From: Kryptolebias marmoratus
Taxonomy: Eukaryota; Chordata; Actinopteri; Cyprinodontiformes; Rivulidae
Direction: 5' to 3'
DNA length: 64,000 bases
Assembly: GCF_001649575.2 (NCBI RefSeq)
Contig: NC_051451.1
Span: 25,094,325-25,158,324, forward strand
Shown here: piece after piece, positions 12,481-24,224 of the stretch
Layout of the letters: each line of letters starts with the position of its first letter
Numbering within the stretch: the first letter of the stretch is position 1
The notes under the pieces: model-generated
What the model saw: only the letters and a program-made list of their open reading frames with translations
What the model was told of the DNA's origin: nothing
The model's database searches: none
Made by a program: the position numbers and the translations under genes

Positions 12481-15400
12481 GGACTCTCAACCTCCGTTAA
12501 CAAAGAATGCACTTGAATGAAAACGGAAATACCCACATTCAACCAAAACAGTACAAATTATTAAGTCTTTAAACTAAACTGCCCTTGAAAAAATAATAAT
12601 TATTAGTTTTATATAGAGAAGACAAGCAAAACTGCCAGTTTTATAAACAAAAAGTGCAAACTAACAGAAGCACAAATGTGACAAACCAGCTCACTAAGGT
12701 TCAGCGGTTCCCCTTGGTCATTTGGTTTGAACCAGACTTTAGGTTGTAATTTTCACCAAGAGCTAAACTAACCACATCCATCAAACCTTCTTGTCCTTTG
12801 AGAAGCTGAAGAACGACTCAGATGTTGGAGTTTTTGGTCAGTTTACACAATTAATTACAACCATTTCCTCCCAACACTATCTGTATTTACCATTTCCTGC
12901 CTTGTTTGTGTTCCTGTGTTTGGCTCTCGATACGTCACACTTCAGGGTTGTCACAGAAAACACTGAAGAGATACTAATAGTTTTTTCAATCTTTGATTAT
13001 TCATTTTAAATCGGTGTACTTTTTGAAAAAAATAAAAAGGCAAACTCCGAAAACAAGCACCTCTTATGACTTTTTGATTTATGTTAGCTTCGAAACACTT
13101 TTTATTTGACCTTTAAGAAGTGTTCCTGTGCAAAGTCATTTTAAAATATAAAACCCAATCATTTGTGAATTTTGTAAAAGTGTAATCAAGACGAGAAAAA
13201 GGACTGGAATCGGAAAACAAAAAATTTTTAAAAATCCTCTGGTGAATACAACATGATTATTCACAGTCAAGTTTTTAAATAAAGACTTTTAGGATTAAAA
13301 ATATCTCCATTTTCAAAATATGTAGACTTGAGAGATATGAAAGTCTCAGAGGGTTTAATTTTATTAATGAAAAAAAAATTTAAAGAAAGGTTTTCCATTA
13401 AAAAACTAACTAAAAGGGGAAAGAAAAAGTAATAATGAGGATTCCTTTCACTTTGTCCCATTATTGTAAGCACTTACAGCACCTGTCAAAAAGACTCGGA
13501 ACCTCATTGCTATAAAAATCTTTGCCCGTCTTAAATTCACAGCGCAAACAAAGAGAAACAGTCCTCTGGGGCCAGAGCCTGTGATGGCCGGCATGGATTC
13601 CTCCTCAGTAAATTATCTGACAGGCCCTGACAACTTTCTTGCAGAACACCAAAGTGTGCTATCTATTAATTGAGTGTGTGTCAGCAGAGGAGAGATTAAG
13701 CTTCTGCAGCTGCCCACTGAAACCGCTACCCCAGGCCCAGCTGTGAGACACAAATCAAAGGTCCCTGAACTAAAACAAACCAGCAAAACACAGAAGCCAC
13801 CTTTACGGAGACACCGAGCCCAACAAAAACACCCTGCTGAGATGAATATTTTGGAAACATGACACCTGATATTAACAGGTTTGAAATTCAGCCAATTTAT
13901 TTTAAAAAAGCTATGACAGTCACATAAATAACCATTTCCCTACAGGTAAAATAATACAATAGAGACTGACATGTTGAATACCTGCTTTATTATTACGCCC
14001 AGGATTTGCCTCTCGAATCCCTGTTGTTTATGATTAATCTTACTGCACTTTTTCTCTGCCATAAAAAGCCTTGAGCAGACCTCGAGGTTCCTTCTCAGCT
14101 CCCCGGATCATCAGTAAATGCTCATCATTGCCCCTACTTGTAAAAACTCTGTGTGGTCTCTCAGCTTAACTGGTGGCCCCGTCCCGACTTCATGATGTGA
14201 GACTCGTCGCTGCAGAGCCAAGGATTAACAGAAATAGGGCTTTTATAATTATACCGTCATGATTCCAGGCCATTTCCTGCTGGTCGTTTTAATTAAGTAG
14301 ATAATTTTTCTCAAGGGAGGATCGGCTTTAACATACTTACCAGCTATTTGAAAAGTGGCCTTTTATTAGCATTGTGGCAACAAAAAAAATCTCATTAATC
14401 ACAACTATTATTTTGTTATGAATGCATAAATAAAATCAGATTTGTGAGAACACCAGCATGAATGAGATAGAAGCTAATGTTAATCTGTGGGGATACATTA
14501 ATGAGACAGCTGGAGCCGTTTCTTTGCCTCCCCTCCACCCACCCCGGCGATGACGGTAAAAGCAGCTCTATCTGTGACGGGTGGAGATGAATCTTGGAGG
14601 GTAATAGGGTCTTCTGTCACTCACGCCTTTGTGAGTGACACTGACAAGTCTAATAATGAGGGAGATGCCTGGTCGCCCTTCCATTCAACCATTTCACCGA
14701 AGAGACCTATTCCTGCTATCCAGTGGGCAGACAGGCACCCATGCAGCACCCACCTTGCTCTAAAGTGGTTTTATCATTCAAATGGAACACTATAATGGCC
14801 TCTACAGTGACAGCATACAGAGAGCTGCTTGTTCACAGCTTGGATTACCACCCATTAATCTCAAACCAAAAAATGACATTTATGATGCGCACCAGCAAGA
14901 ACAGACGCGGCTGTGAAGACGGCGATTTGACGATATATTTTTCTTCTGGTCAAACATTTTGCAAACAGACAAAATGTGATAAGTCAACAACTTTTCCTAT
15001 TTTACACACAGCCTGGATACAAACAACCTATAAATCTAGAAAATAAGAAAGGTTAAATAATGACAAACATTAAACTCTGTGTCAAGATTTTATGATTATG
15101 GGGTTGCAGAATAGCAATTGTTATGATTAATTAACACTTTCCTAAAAAATAAAAATGCCATGGTGCCACGCATTTTGTATCCCGAGCCAGGAGATCCTGA
15201 AAGAAGTTATTAAGGGTATGATGGAAGCTATTGACCTTCCAGGAATGATATGTGGACTTACAAGACTGTGCGCCCCATCACCTCTGAGAATATTAGTTAT
15301 CAATTCTGACGTTAAATCTCTCAGGTCAGCATATCTGTCACCGAAGCAGTGAAGCAGCAGTGATAGATACAACAGAACAGCAGGGTACAGACTTTGTTTT

Positions 15401-15689
15401 GCAGCTAATCTCATGATTTCCGTACAGCCCTTAAGCAGGTTAGGCTCCATTTTTAATTTCTTATATTAAGACGGGGTATAAGAAATCCATTTATGGCATA
15501 ATTGCTGATGCCATTAAAGAGGAGATTAGGATTTTATTAAAATCTGATTATTTTTATATCAAGGATGACTGTACTAGAAAAATGAATATAAGGAAGGAAA
15601 CAAAGGGCAAAAGGATGAGTGACTTTCCTTCACTATGAGCATGAGCTTATATTTGTGTACGACCTCAATTCTCAAATAATTGAGATGTG
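12481..15689. other. intronic sequence without recognised genes
   Basis: AT-rich. Short open frames at 13674, 14550, 14723 and 15142 have no motif and no splice context. The stretch 13960-14560 is described separately as a possible conserved non-coding block. Confidence 0.5.
13960..14560. promoter_or_regulatory. candidate conserved non-coding block
   Basis: A repeat-free stretch with balanced base composition and several homeodomain-type ATTA/TAAT cores (for example near 14034, 14291 and 14497), unlike the poly-A-rich intron around it. This is an impression from composition only. No comparison could be made. Confidence 0.15.
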
Positions 15690-16175
15690 TAAAACAAATA
15701 TTAAATGCAATGACTTGCAAATCTCATAAACACATATTTTATTCACAAAGGAACATAGTAAACATCAATTTTTTAAACTAAAAAATTGTAACTTTAAAAA
15801 AAAAAGGATTTGAATTTTATGGCAGCCACACGTCAAAAAAAAAACAGAAAGTTGAGATGGGGTAATCCGCCATCAGTCCAGAAACTGGTGTCCTTAGTTC
15901 CTAGATGTTTACAGACTGTTGTTAAAAAGAAGAGATTAATACCGATCATCTTTAAAAAGACACCAAAACCTTTATTTTCACTGTTGAAAAAAGTAAAAAC
16001 AGCAGCGATTGCAGCATCTGTAGAAGACAGTAATGACTTTCAAGTGGCTGAGAGAATGACACAGATTGAAATAAGTCGTGATATTGTAGCTGCCAGCATA
16101 ACAAGGTTAAGACATATGGTACAACTACTCATCTCAGTTTGAACCTCTCAGTATCAAATGTAAACACACAACTAC
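15690..16175 (+). mobile_element. Tc1/mariner-like DNA transposon remnant, internally deleted
   Basis: The left part (TGCAATGACTTGCAAATCTC, then 'catattttattcaca') matches the subterminal sequence I know from an abundant fish Tc1/mariner-like family. The middle (CTTAGTTCCTAGATGTTTAC, then 'agactgttgttaaaaagaagag') matches the end of its transposase gene (pattern V-P-x-x-L-Q-x-V-V-K). The 110-codon frame at 15810-16142 spans terminal and transposase-derived sequence, so it is not an independent gene. Most of the transposase is deleted. Confidence 0.6.
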
Positions 16176-17217
16176 AGACTGTGTCAGCAGCCTTGAAGGG
16201 ATAATATAGAATGTCAGAAAACTAGTAGGAGTCAGATTAGAGCATCAGAAAACAGCCCGAAAACAGAAAAAAACAAGCTAAAAAGAGACCACTATAGCAT
16301 TGGTCTAAATTATTAATAGTAGCAATATTATCATTCTCTTTGCAGGAGTTTTAAGAGGACAAACTTAGCTTAGTTCAAAAGCAGTCAACATGCATGCATA
16401 TCTAGACCAGCTGCCACAGCATGCTACTAATGTGCAGGAAAACAAAGGAAAGTGGGTGCATGCTCTTATCTACATCATTTCTCTGTTATTTCTTCATATA
16501 GCAATGGTCATTTGCCGCTGCATTAAGGTTTAAGATATAATCTAAAGTCTATAACACCTTGTGCAGTATAGAGGTTTGGTCTTCCTAAAGCAAAACCAAT
16601 GGGACTTCACAGTGTGCTGTGTTTGCATTTAGACCATTGCAACTGAATCTAATAAAAGGAGCAAACACAATTTGGGCCAGCACAGAAACCTGGCACAACA
16701 CCAATCAACCTGGAGCTCACACAAAAAGACCAAAGGTTTGGCTCCTTTCTCTCCCAGCAGGGATTCGAAGAAGAAAATGTATTACACTTTTTCACTTCTT
16801 ATTCATTTTTTTCCAGTTCAAGTTTTACACTAATGGCATTTAGAAACCAGTGTTTATTTGCACAGTATTCTATTTAATTATTCTTGCAAACAGCAAACTA
16901 AATAATATGAGTTTATCAAGCAATTGTGCAGACTAAATGAGTACTTAGGCAAAGACAAATTAAGCTGAAATGTCAGGTAGCATCCACACTTTTCTGTTTA
17001 TAACACGCTATAAACAAGTAGTTCTTGCATGGGTAAAGATTTAGAAAAAACAAACAAACAAAACACTATTTCCTGCATTAGTATTCCTCAGTTCAACCTG
17101 GCCTCAGACTCCAGTAATATGGTAATTATAATTAATGAAAACGGGACTTCTTATAGTGCAACTTTGTGCTAAAATGCAATCGCTTGATATTAAAATGTCT
17201 TGCTTTGGTAATAAATT

Positions 17218-17289
17218 ATTTACTCTGCAAGGTTTATAAGAAACTAAACCAAAATTTACTCTGCAAGGTTTACAAGAAATTAAATTTAA
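17218..17289 (+). repeat. 36-bp direct tandem duplication
   Basis: ATTTACTCTGCAAGGTTTA begins at 17218 and again at 17254. The two 36-bp units differ at a few bases. Confidence 0.85.
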
Positions 17290-17675
17290 ATGTTTTCAAC
17301 TTTTTTTCTCCTTTTTTACAGAAGCCCATTTCAAAAAAAAAGTCCATCATGTAAAACATCAAGTGAGGAGGACAGAAAACAAATTGAAAATGAAAAAAGC
17401 AAACAAAACCTAAAGCATTAAGAACCGTATAAAAAAAAGTTTGAAGTTAAATTTGTGGAAATGAATTATTGACAAAAGAAAAATTTTAGAAAACAAACTT
17501 ATTTCATTGGACGACTACAATCAATTCTGTTATTACCATTTTGTGATTTTTTTTTTATAAACCAATTTCCGCATGTTCCAAGGAAAACATCCCAGTGTGA
17601 TTACCATGAATCACATCCATAAAAATATAACAAAATAAAACCATTTTAAGCATTGCTATTGGTCTTAAAGTCCAA

Positions 17676-17735
17676 CTACTCCAACTTCTGCTGTTACAAC
17701 AACTTTTTTTGTTGTAACAGCAGAAGTACAAGTAG
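17676..17735. repeat. 60-nt hairpin with 19-bp perfect stem
   Basis: ACTTCTGCTGTTACAACAA (17684-17702) is perfectly complementary to 17709-17727, with a 6-nt loop (17703-17708). Beyond a 3x3 internal loop, CTACT (17676-17680) pairs with AGTAG (17731-17735). There is no flanking duplication and no coding frame. It could be an inverted-repeat scar, a cruciform-forming site or a small-RNA precursor-like hairpin. Confidence 0.9.
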
Positions 17736-20700
17736 CAGCAGATTCTATATTAGATTGAATTTTATATGAAGGTCAAAGCTAATAATGCTAAAGTGTACAT
17801 TTAAATAAAATACTTTTGGTAGAAAATTATACAAAGTAGAACAATTGTCTCTGAGTGGTCTGAGTTAGATGGCATGATTAATGTACATAATTTAGAGCCT
17901 GCCTAAGATGTTTGTCTGGTAGACCAGGTGTATTCGCACTTCCATATTAATGAAAAGGTTGAGAAGCACACTGGGCCTTTAGCCAGGGATTATGCTGGGT
18001 TTAAGACAGCGACAGCTTGGAAAACTAGCCAGGTCCTCTCAGAGTCTATGTAATCTGCAGTGCAAATCAATCAACAGTGTGTGGCCGGAGTGACAGTACT
18101 GCCGAGCATCTTGACTGTTACTCAGTGTTAAAATCATCAGGTTTTTTTTTTTTTACTGAGCAGTCATCCATCTCTGTCAGGTGCCACAGCCATTTCACTG
18201 CTGGTACTGTAATTAGACAGTGAGCAGGAAGCGTAATGCACAAACACCAACACTTTTTTATCACAAAATAACCAGCATCCATAATAGATTGCACCTCATG
18301 TATCATAAAATCATTATATTGGAGTGTCACCATTCAGGTAATCTTACTAACACAAATTTATTAAGAAATGGTTATCTACAAATTATAATTGCAGACGAGG
18401 GTTGGGCTATTTCGGCTCTTTATGTTCATACAATCTTAATATTTAAACTCCTCAGAAAGACTAAAACACAAAAATATAGCCAACCTCTCTAAAACTTATT
18501 CAGTCCATCAAATCATTATGTATCATATGCAAATATTGGGGAAAGAGTCCCAACAAATTTTAAACTCCTGCTTCAAATGCCATTGTGATATTTTTAGCTT
18601 GAGAAATAGTGTGCATATCCTTCTTCAACTCAGTAGAGCAAAAGATGAGCCACACATCCAAATGGTAATCATCCCCATTTCCACTCGCATTGCATTTATC
18701 CAAACCAGGTATGAGGAAAGTGATTCATTTCTCTCAGATCATTTCTACTGAAGATTGGCAGAGGGGGAAATTGGGGAATGGAGCAAAGAAGATGATCAAA
18801 TCTAAGGATGATTTCTTGTGTCGTTTTACTAAACACTAGATTTACCCTGGCCTTGTTGCTATGGCTGCAGCGTGTTGGAAAAAAAATGGGAGGCAAAGTG
18901 TAAATCTCTTTATTGATCACTTGGTTATACTTTCATTTTATCTGGTGGTTAAGGTGAAATGTGTTATTGAATTGGTAGCCTCACAAGTTAGATTAAAAGG
19001 TTCGATAAAATGGTGGCATCATGAGTGAAAGTCTTCCCTCCCCCAGGTGCGTTTAATGGCTAAAATACCACATTCGGAGTAAACGCACATACAAACACAC
19101 ACAATAAAGACAACAAAGTGTAAGAGGAAAAACATTTAGTAACCTATTTATCAAATAACTCTAAAATTGGAGTATTTTTGTGACAGTACTGGAGGGCAGG
19201 CATAATGAATGGGTCCTCTGAAGTCATTTAGAACAGATAAAAACTAGTTTCGTTTAATTAGATTTTCAAACGGGTGGGAGAGTTGTCCCAGTTCTGAGAC
19301 CGAACAGTCTCTATGAAGTTGCATTTAAAAAGCTTTGGTGCAAAAGGCTTCTCTAAAATTTATGATAATTGTGCATTTTAATAAACTTGACAAGTATTAA
19401 GATTCAACCCATCTTCATAAACATCAGAGATACACCAGTAATATCTTTTATATGCAACACTATATATAGCCACAGAGCTGGAAAAATTGCAAAAGTCCCA
19501 TCTTCTTCAACTGAGGGTAAAACACAAAAGCACATATGTAAATATTTTGTATTCCAGACGTTTAAGAACAAAAGCCATCTTAAAACATGTTATTAACAAA
19601 ATTCCAAATTATATTCATTTGAAAGTATGCACAAAAATCCAGATTTTGCATACAACTTAAAATCTGATTTAAAGAAATCAAAGACTTTGTAACTCAATGT
19701 CTAATATAGGGAACAACAGAGTAAAACTGGCCTTGTCACACCCTCCGATGTCCTTTAAGAAGGGTAGATGATTGGCATGGCTCCACAGTAATGCCTAAAG
19801 CCTCCTGTGCAGTGAAAAAGGTATCTCATCAGACAATGAGTCGAACAAGAAGACCAAAGGAGCTCAGCCAATTGAGAACTCAGATTTGTTTTGATGTACT
19901 ACTATATAAAAATGCAGCTCTGTACGAGTCTTTACATCACCGTGGATAACAGAGTGACTGTTGGCTGAGATGAGAAAACAACCACATCTCTGTGCCGCTC
20001 AGGAGGACCTTTAGCTGAACGACATGCCAATCAATGAACACAATTAATGTTCCAATGAACACCAGGCACCGATTCAGCTCCTGATGCTTTAATTGGATAG
20101 AACTAAAGGCAGGGGGAGGGTGACCCTTTCGATGACCCTTCTCAATGCGGCTCTGCCTGGAGGATAACCTTACGAATGACCCTGGTGTCAGAGGTTGATG
20201 AGGAAAAACCTGCTTAACCCTTAAAAACATCAGCCCATGAGGCCATTTAACATCATTTGAAATCATGTGTCAAAGGATGCTGCGAGCATCTGGAAAGCAT
20301 TTCTTTTTAATAAAATCACATTTGGGGAAAAATAACCCTAACAATAAAAACGAGGAGTCAGATGAAACTAAATTATGTTAGACCAAAAGGCAAAAACATT
20401 ACCCAACCTTTTGATAATATTTTTAGAGCCAAATTAAAATAGCTTTTGTTTAAATAAAAAAATTTGATAAAGGTACAATGCTTAATAAACTGTCAGTAGA
20501 TCCAAAGTTATTTAAAGTTTTTGTAACTAAAACAAAAGAAAAATAAGTGAAACAATTTAATTTATATCTAGATTGTTACATCTAAACGCCTCTCCGAATG
20601 AATGGGTTAAAATTGAGTCAGTAATCTTTAATGACCTTTTCAATTGTCTTTACAGGCATTAAGAGGTTTTTAAGTTTCAACAGAAAGAGATAAAGAATAA

Positions 20701-21119
20701 TTACATGCACAAAGCGAGACTAGTCTCAAAGAGTTTCAGGTTGACTTAGCAGGTGCTAATGGGATATTAGAGGGCTTAGGCTTTGTGGGGCGGAAGCGGC
20801 CGTCGGAAAAGCTGAATGTAGCACGAAACATACGCTGCCACACACTGATACTGCAAAACGAGCTGACAGACTGACCACTTGACTGCTGGCTGAACAAAAC
20901 ACAGGACATAACATGGAAAACACATAACTGGCCAGGGAGACAAGAAAATGACAGGAAAACATGGCAAGTCTGGAGAGTCGCCCACCTTTGGCAATGACAC
21001 CAAGACACTGCACTTCAGTTGCCTCATATCTCAATTCAAATTGTTCCACTCTTTCCTTTTGACAGACTAAGATTAGCGCTATATTCTGAACTTCACGCAA
21101 CAAAAGAAAACAAAATTGG

Positions 21120-21640
21120 AAGCTAAATTCAGAGAGATGAACGACTTGGCTAAAAATGCTAAAACTGAGCTTTTACAGCAAAAAGGAGCAGAGCTCGAGC
21201 TAAAAAAGCTAAAAGTAGCAAAAGAGTATTAAGAGCATAAAAGTAACAAAATGCTAACTAAAAGCTAAAAACTGAAAACAAAAGGAAGCAAAACACTTGC
21301 TAATTTATTAAATTAACTACAGGCTAATCAAAAGCTAAAAGTAGCAAAAGGCTAGCTAAAGGTAGCATAAGGATAGCTAGAAGCTAAAAGTACAGATAAA
21401 AGTAGCATAAGAAGACAAAAACAGAGCAAGTGTGCTGAAGCAGATTTCAAGGAGAACATGCTGAAGGAATTGAAGAGATCCTAATGTAATTTTAATTTTA
21501 TGTAGAAAATATTTATAAATAGATATTTTGAAATCTATAAAAGTTATAAAAAAACAACCAAAAGTGGAGGCATGCATGAGCTGCAGGGCTTCATACATGA
21601 ACAAATAAAATTGGACAAGGTATAGAGAAGGAGCTAGATT
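21120..21640 (+). repeat. dispersed repeat family B, copy 1 (GCTAAAA-rich)
   Basis: Imperfect tandem units of the GCTAAAAGTAGCAAAA type (about 21140-21400) are followed by a unique tail with GCTGAAGCAGATTTCAA (21435-21451), 'gaagagatccta' and 'tataaaagttataaaaa'. The same order of units and tail occurs at 35545-35925, so this is one dispersed element and not a local microsatellite. No name recalled with certainty. Confidence 0.75.
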
Positions 21641-24002
21641 GCAACGAAACGTGTGGAAAAATAAACGGAATAATAATGGATCAATTCTGACATGGAGACC
21701 TGTTTCTAACGTGACTTCTTTGATGCATCCTGATACGGCCATCTTTGTGGTGTTCTGATTATTCCACATGTCATGACTCTTAGTGTCTCATTTGTGGGTT
21801 TTTTCCATCTGTTGGTTATTTCAAAACAACACTACATCAACACATACAATGAAAATGCTATTTTGAGATCGTAGAATAATGAGATCTGCAATGTACACTT
21901 GTCATATACCGTTAGCACGCGTATAAGAAACGGGAGAAAGTGGCTCTGTGACTACTCTAACAAGCTGTTGGCTGTGCCCATTATGCTCTGAGTAATGCCA
22001 TGTGTTCCTCCAAGAGAATAAACCTGAGTGCTTAGATGAGGGAACAAATTGCCTGTTTCAATATGCATCGAGTACAGCAAAAGGAAGAATGGCCATGTTA
22101 ATTATTTACTAAGGAAAATGTTGCTCTGTTGTTTTCGCCGACAGGCCAGACTTCAAATGCTGACACACTTAACATATGCTGCTGAAAAAACCATTAGTGC
22201 CTCATCCGTGCTACTCAATTAAAAAGCCCACTACAACATCATCCTTGCTATAAAAAAGAAAACCTTACTTTTAACAAGACTTTTCAGAGTTGACTTTGTA
22301 CTGCATAGGTTGTTTAGCTAGACAGGTAAAATCTGAGCTGCTATATTTTAATAAAAATGTACTTGTGGCAACAGATTTGGTTAACTTATAAAATCTGGCA
22401 TGGGTGATTTATTAGGGGCCTGAAAAGCACAAGACTTATTTATTTATTTTAACTTAGCAGGCTGCTGTCTCAAGGTTAAAAATGCATTGTTAATGCAAGG
22501 TCACAATTCAAATGGGCTGAAAAAAACATGGCAACATAAATTTAAAATGTGTGTTTTGGTAAACAGCTACAAATAATTATGTGCATAAATGCATTTACGT
22601 GAGTTTCTTTCTAATATTTATGTTTTGATTGCACTGCGAGTGCAAATCAAAAATTATGCAGATGTAAAAATAGGGTTTCTTTGAAATGGTTTAGCCGTTT
22701 TCAGGATGAAAAGTTGTCAAAATAAAATTAAAGCGATTAAAACCAAAGCTAGACATTACCATTTACTCTACATAATAATGACTGTGCTATAAAACTGGAA
22801 TAAATTTTAAATATCAACTAAAGTGGTTTACCTTAGACACTCACTTGTAAATGTTTGATTAATAATTCACCACAGTTTTGGCTGAGATTTTCGTTAATTT
22901 CAATATAATGGCATTCTGTGTTTTACAGCCAGTCCACAAAATAAAACCAGTGTCAAAGTTTTGTGTTCATGTGTGAAATGTTGCTCCAGATGCTGCCATA
23001 CAAAAAAAAAGCCAAGAAGGTGAGGGATGAGGTTGTCGAGTTAAAGGAAGTTTAAAAGATTGGTTCCTAGTTGCTAGCTAACGAGAAAACTAGTCTTATC
23101 AATAATAAACAAACAAAGTTTACTACAGTCTTGGGTCATCCCTTGTTTATTTATGTTTTCATTTCAAGGAACCAGACTTTGTTGTCATCTTTTGAAATAG
23201 TCTTGAATAATATTTCTTCAAGGTCTTTTTAATTTTTCTTTATACTTTAGCTGCTTTTTTTTTCATCCAATAGCTGAATATTTTCAGTGGAATGACTTTT
23301 TTGTTAAGACAGATAACTGAATGATTAAGGCATAAAAAGGCTTCACAAATCAATTTTTCTTCAAGTACCAGAAAAATTTGCAAAGAAGTCATTTTAAGTG
23401 GAATGTTTGGACATTTTGTTACCAGCAGTTTGTCACAATGAAATGACAAAGCAGCTGATCAGCTGAAGGATGAGGGATCTCTTGGGTCCTTTACTGGATT
23501 GCCTTTTTCCTATTTCTTGAAGACATTACTTTCACGTACTGATCATTTAGGCCTGATATGTTTATTTCTGTCTGCCACCTGTCCACTTTCCATGTCCATA
23601 CGTTTAAAGGACTGCACAGAAAACGAGAGAAAAAGCAGCAAAAGCCAAAATAAAATCCTCCACATGACACAAACAGTTTGTGCATGAGGGCGTTTGCAGA
23701 CTGAGGAGAATGTGTTAAGGTCCTGACAAACTGTCAGCGGCCTTAAACACAGAATCAGAGTTATGTGTTTTTAAATCGATGCAAGGATACATGAGTAAAA
23801 TCTGCAGGTTCGTGTCAACGTGTTTGGATGAGTTTCTGATCTCTGCTCTATGCCGTGTTTGGTCTTCTGCTTTTACCACTTCTTGTTTTAGGATGGGTAG
23901 ATTTTCTGCCATAACACCTTTAGTTTCTTTTGTTTGTAAGGTGGGCATTTCTAGAACCTGTGTTTGAGTCCTACAGCAACCCACAGTGTCCATAGACTAG
24001 AT
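21641..24002. other. intronic sequence without recognised genes
   Basis: AT-rich. A 14-bp perfect palindrome CAGCTGATCAGCTG, containing two E-boxes, lies at 23452-23465. No gene is supportable. Confidence 0.5.
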
Positions 24003-24216
24003 CCGGGGTAGGCAACCCTGGTCCTGGAGAGCCACTATCCTGCATGTTTTCCTTGTTTCCCTGCTCCAACACTCCTGATTCAGTGGTTAAATTACCTCTT
24101 CCTGTTCTGCAGAAGCCTGTTAATCACCCATTGATTCAAATCAGGTGTGTTAGAGCAGAGAAAAAAGTAAAACATGCAGGATGGTGGCCCTCGAGGACCA
24201 GGATTGGACACCCCTG
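24003..24216. mobile_element. palindromic hAT-like MITE, complete, with target-site duplication
   Basis: The ends are inverted repeats. The left begins CCGGGGTAGGCAACCCTGG and the right, reverse-complemented, begins CAGGGGTGTCCAATCCTGG. The inner arms also pair (CCTGCATGTTTT against AAAACATGCAGG, and CAGGTGTGTTAGAGCAG against a CTGCTCCAACA-type segment). The flanks GACTAGAT (23995-24002) and GTCTAGAT (24217-24224) match at 7 of 8 bases, the 8-bp duplication typical of hAT elements. This is a very common fish element and is non-coding. The frames at 24044-24286 on both strands are products of the palindrome. Confidence 0.85.
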
Positions 24217-24224
24217 GTCTAGAT

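Larger units (their letters stand above)
16176..21119. other. intronic sequence without recognised genes
   Basis: AT-rich intron. Apart from the items listed separately (36-bp tandem repeat near 17218, hairpin near 17676, T-run near 18143), no gene or known repeat is seen. Overlapping minus-strand frames at 20736-21103 (up to 115 codons, Cys/Ser/Phe-rich) have no conserved domain. Confidence 0.5.

Noticed and set aside
15810..16142. 110-codon plus-strand frame, Lys-rich
   Set aside because: It spans the terminal region and the last transposase segment of a deleted Tc1/mariner-like element and is not an independent gene.
20736..21103. Overlapping minus-strand frames of 83-115 codons
   Set aside because: Three frames are open over the same stretch, which indicates a lack of stops and not coding. 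There is no domain and no partner exon.
21377..21769. 130-codon minus-strand frame, Phe/Leu-rich
   Set aside because: It overlaps the tail of repeat family B, and the hydrophobic composition simply reflects A/T-rich DNA.
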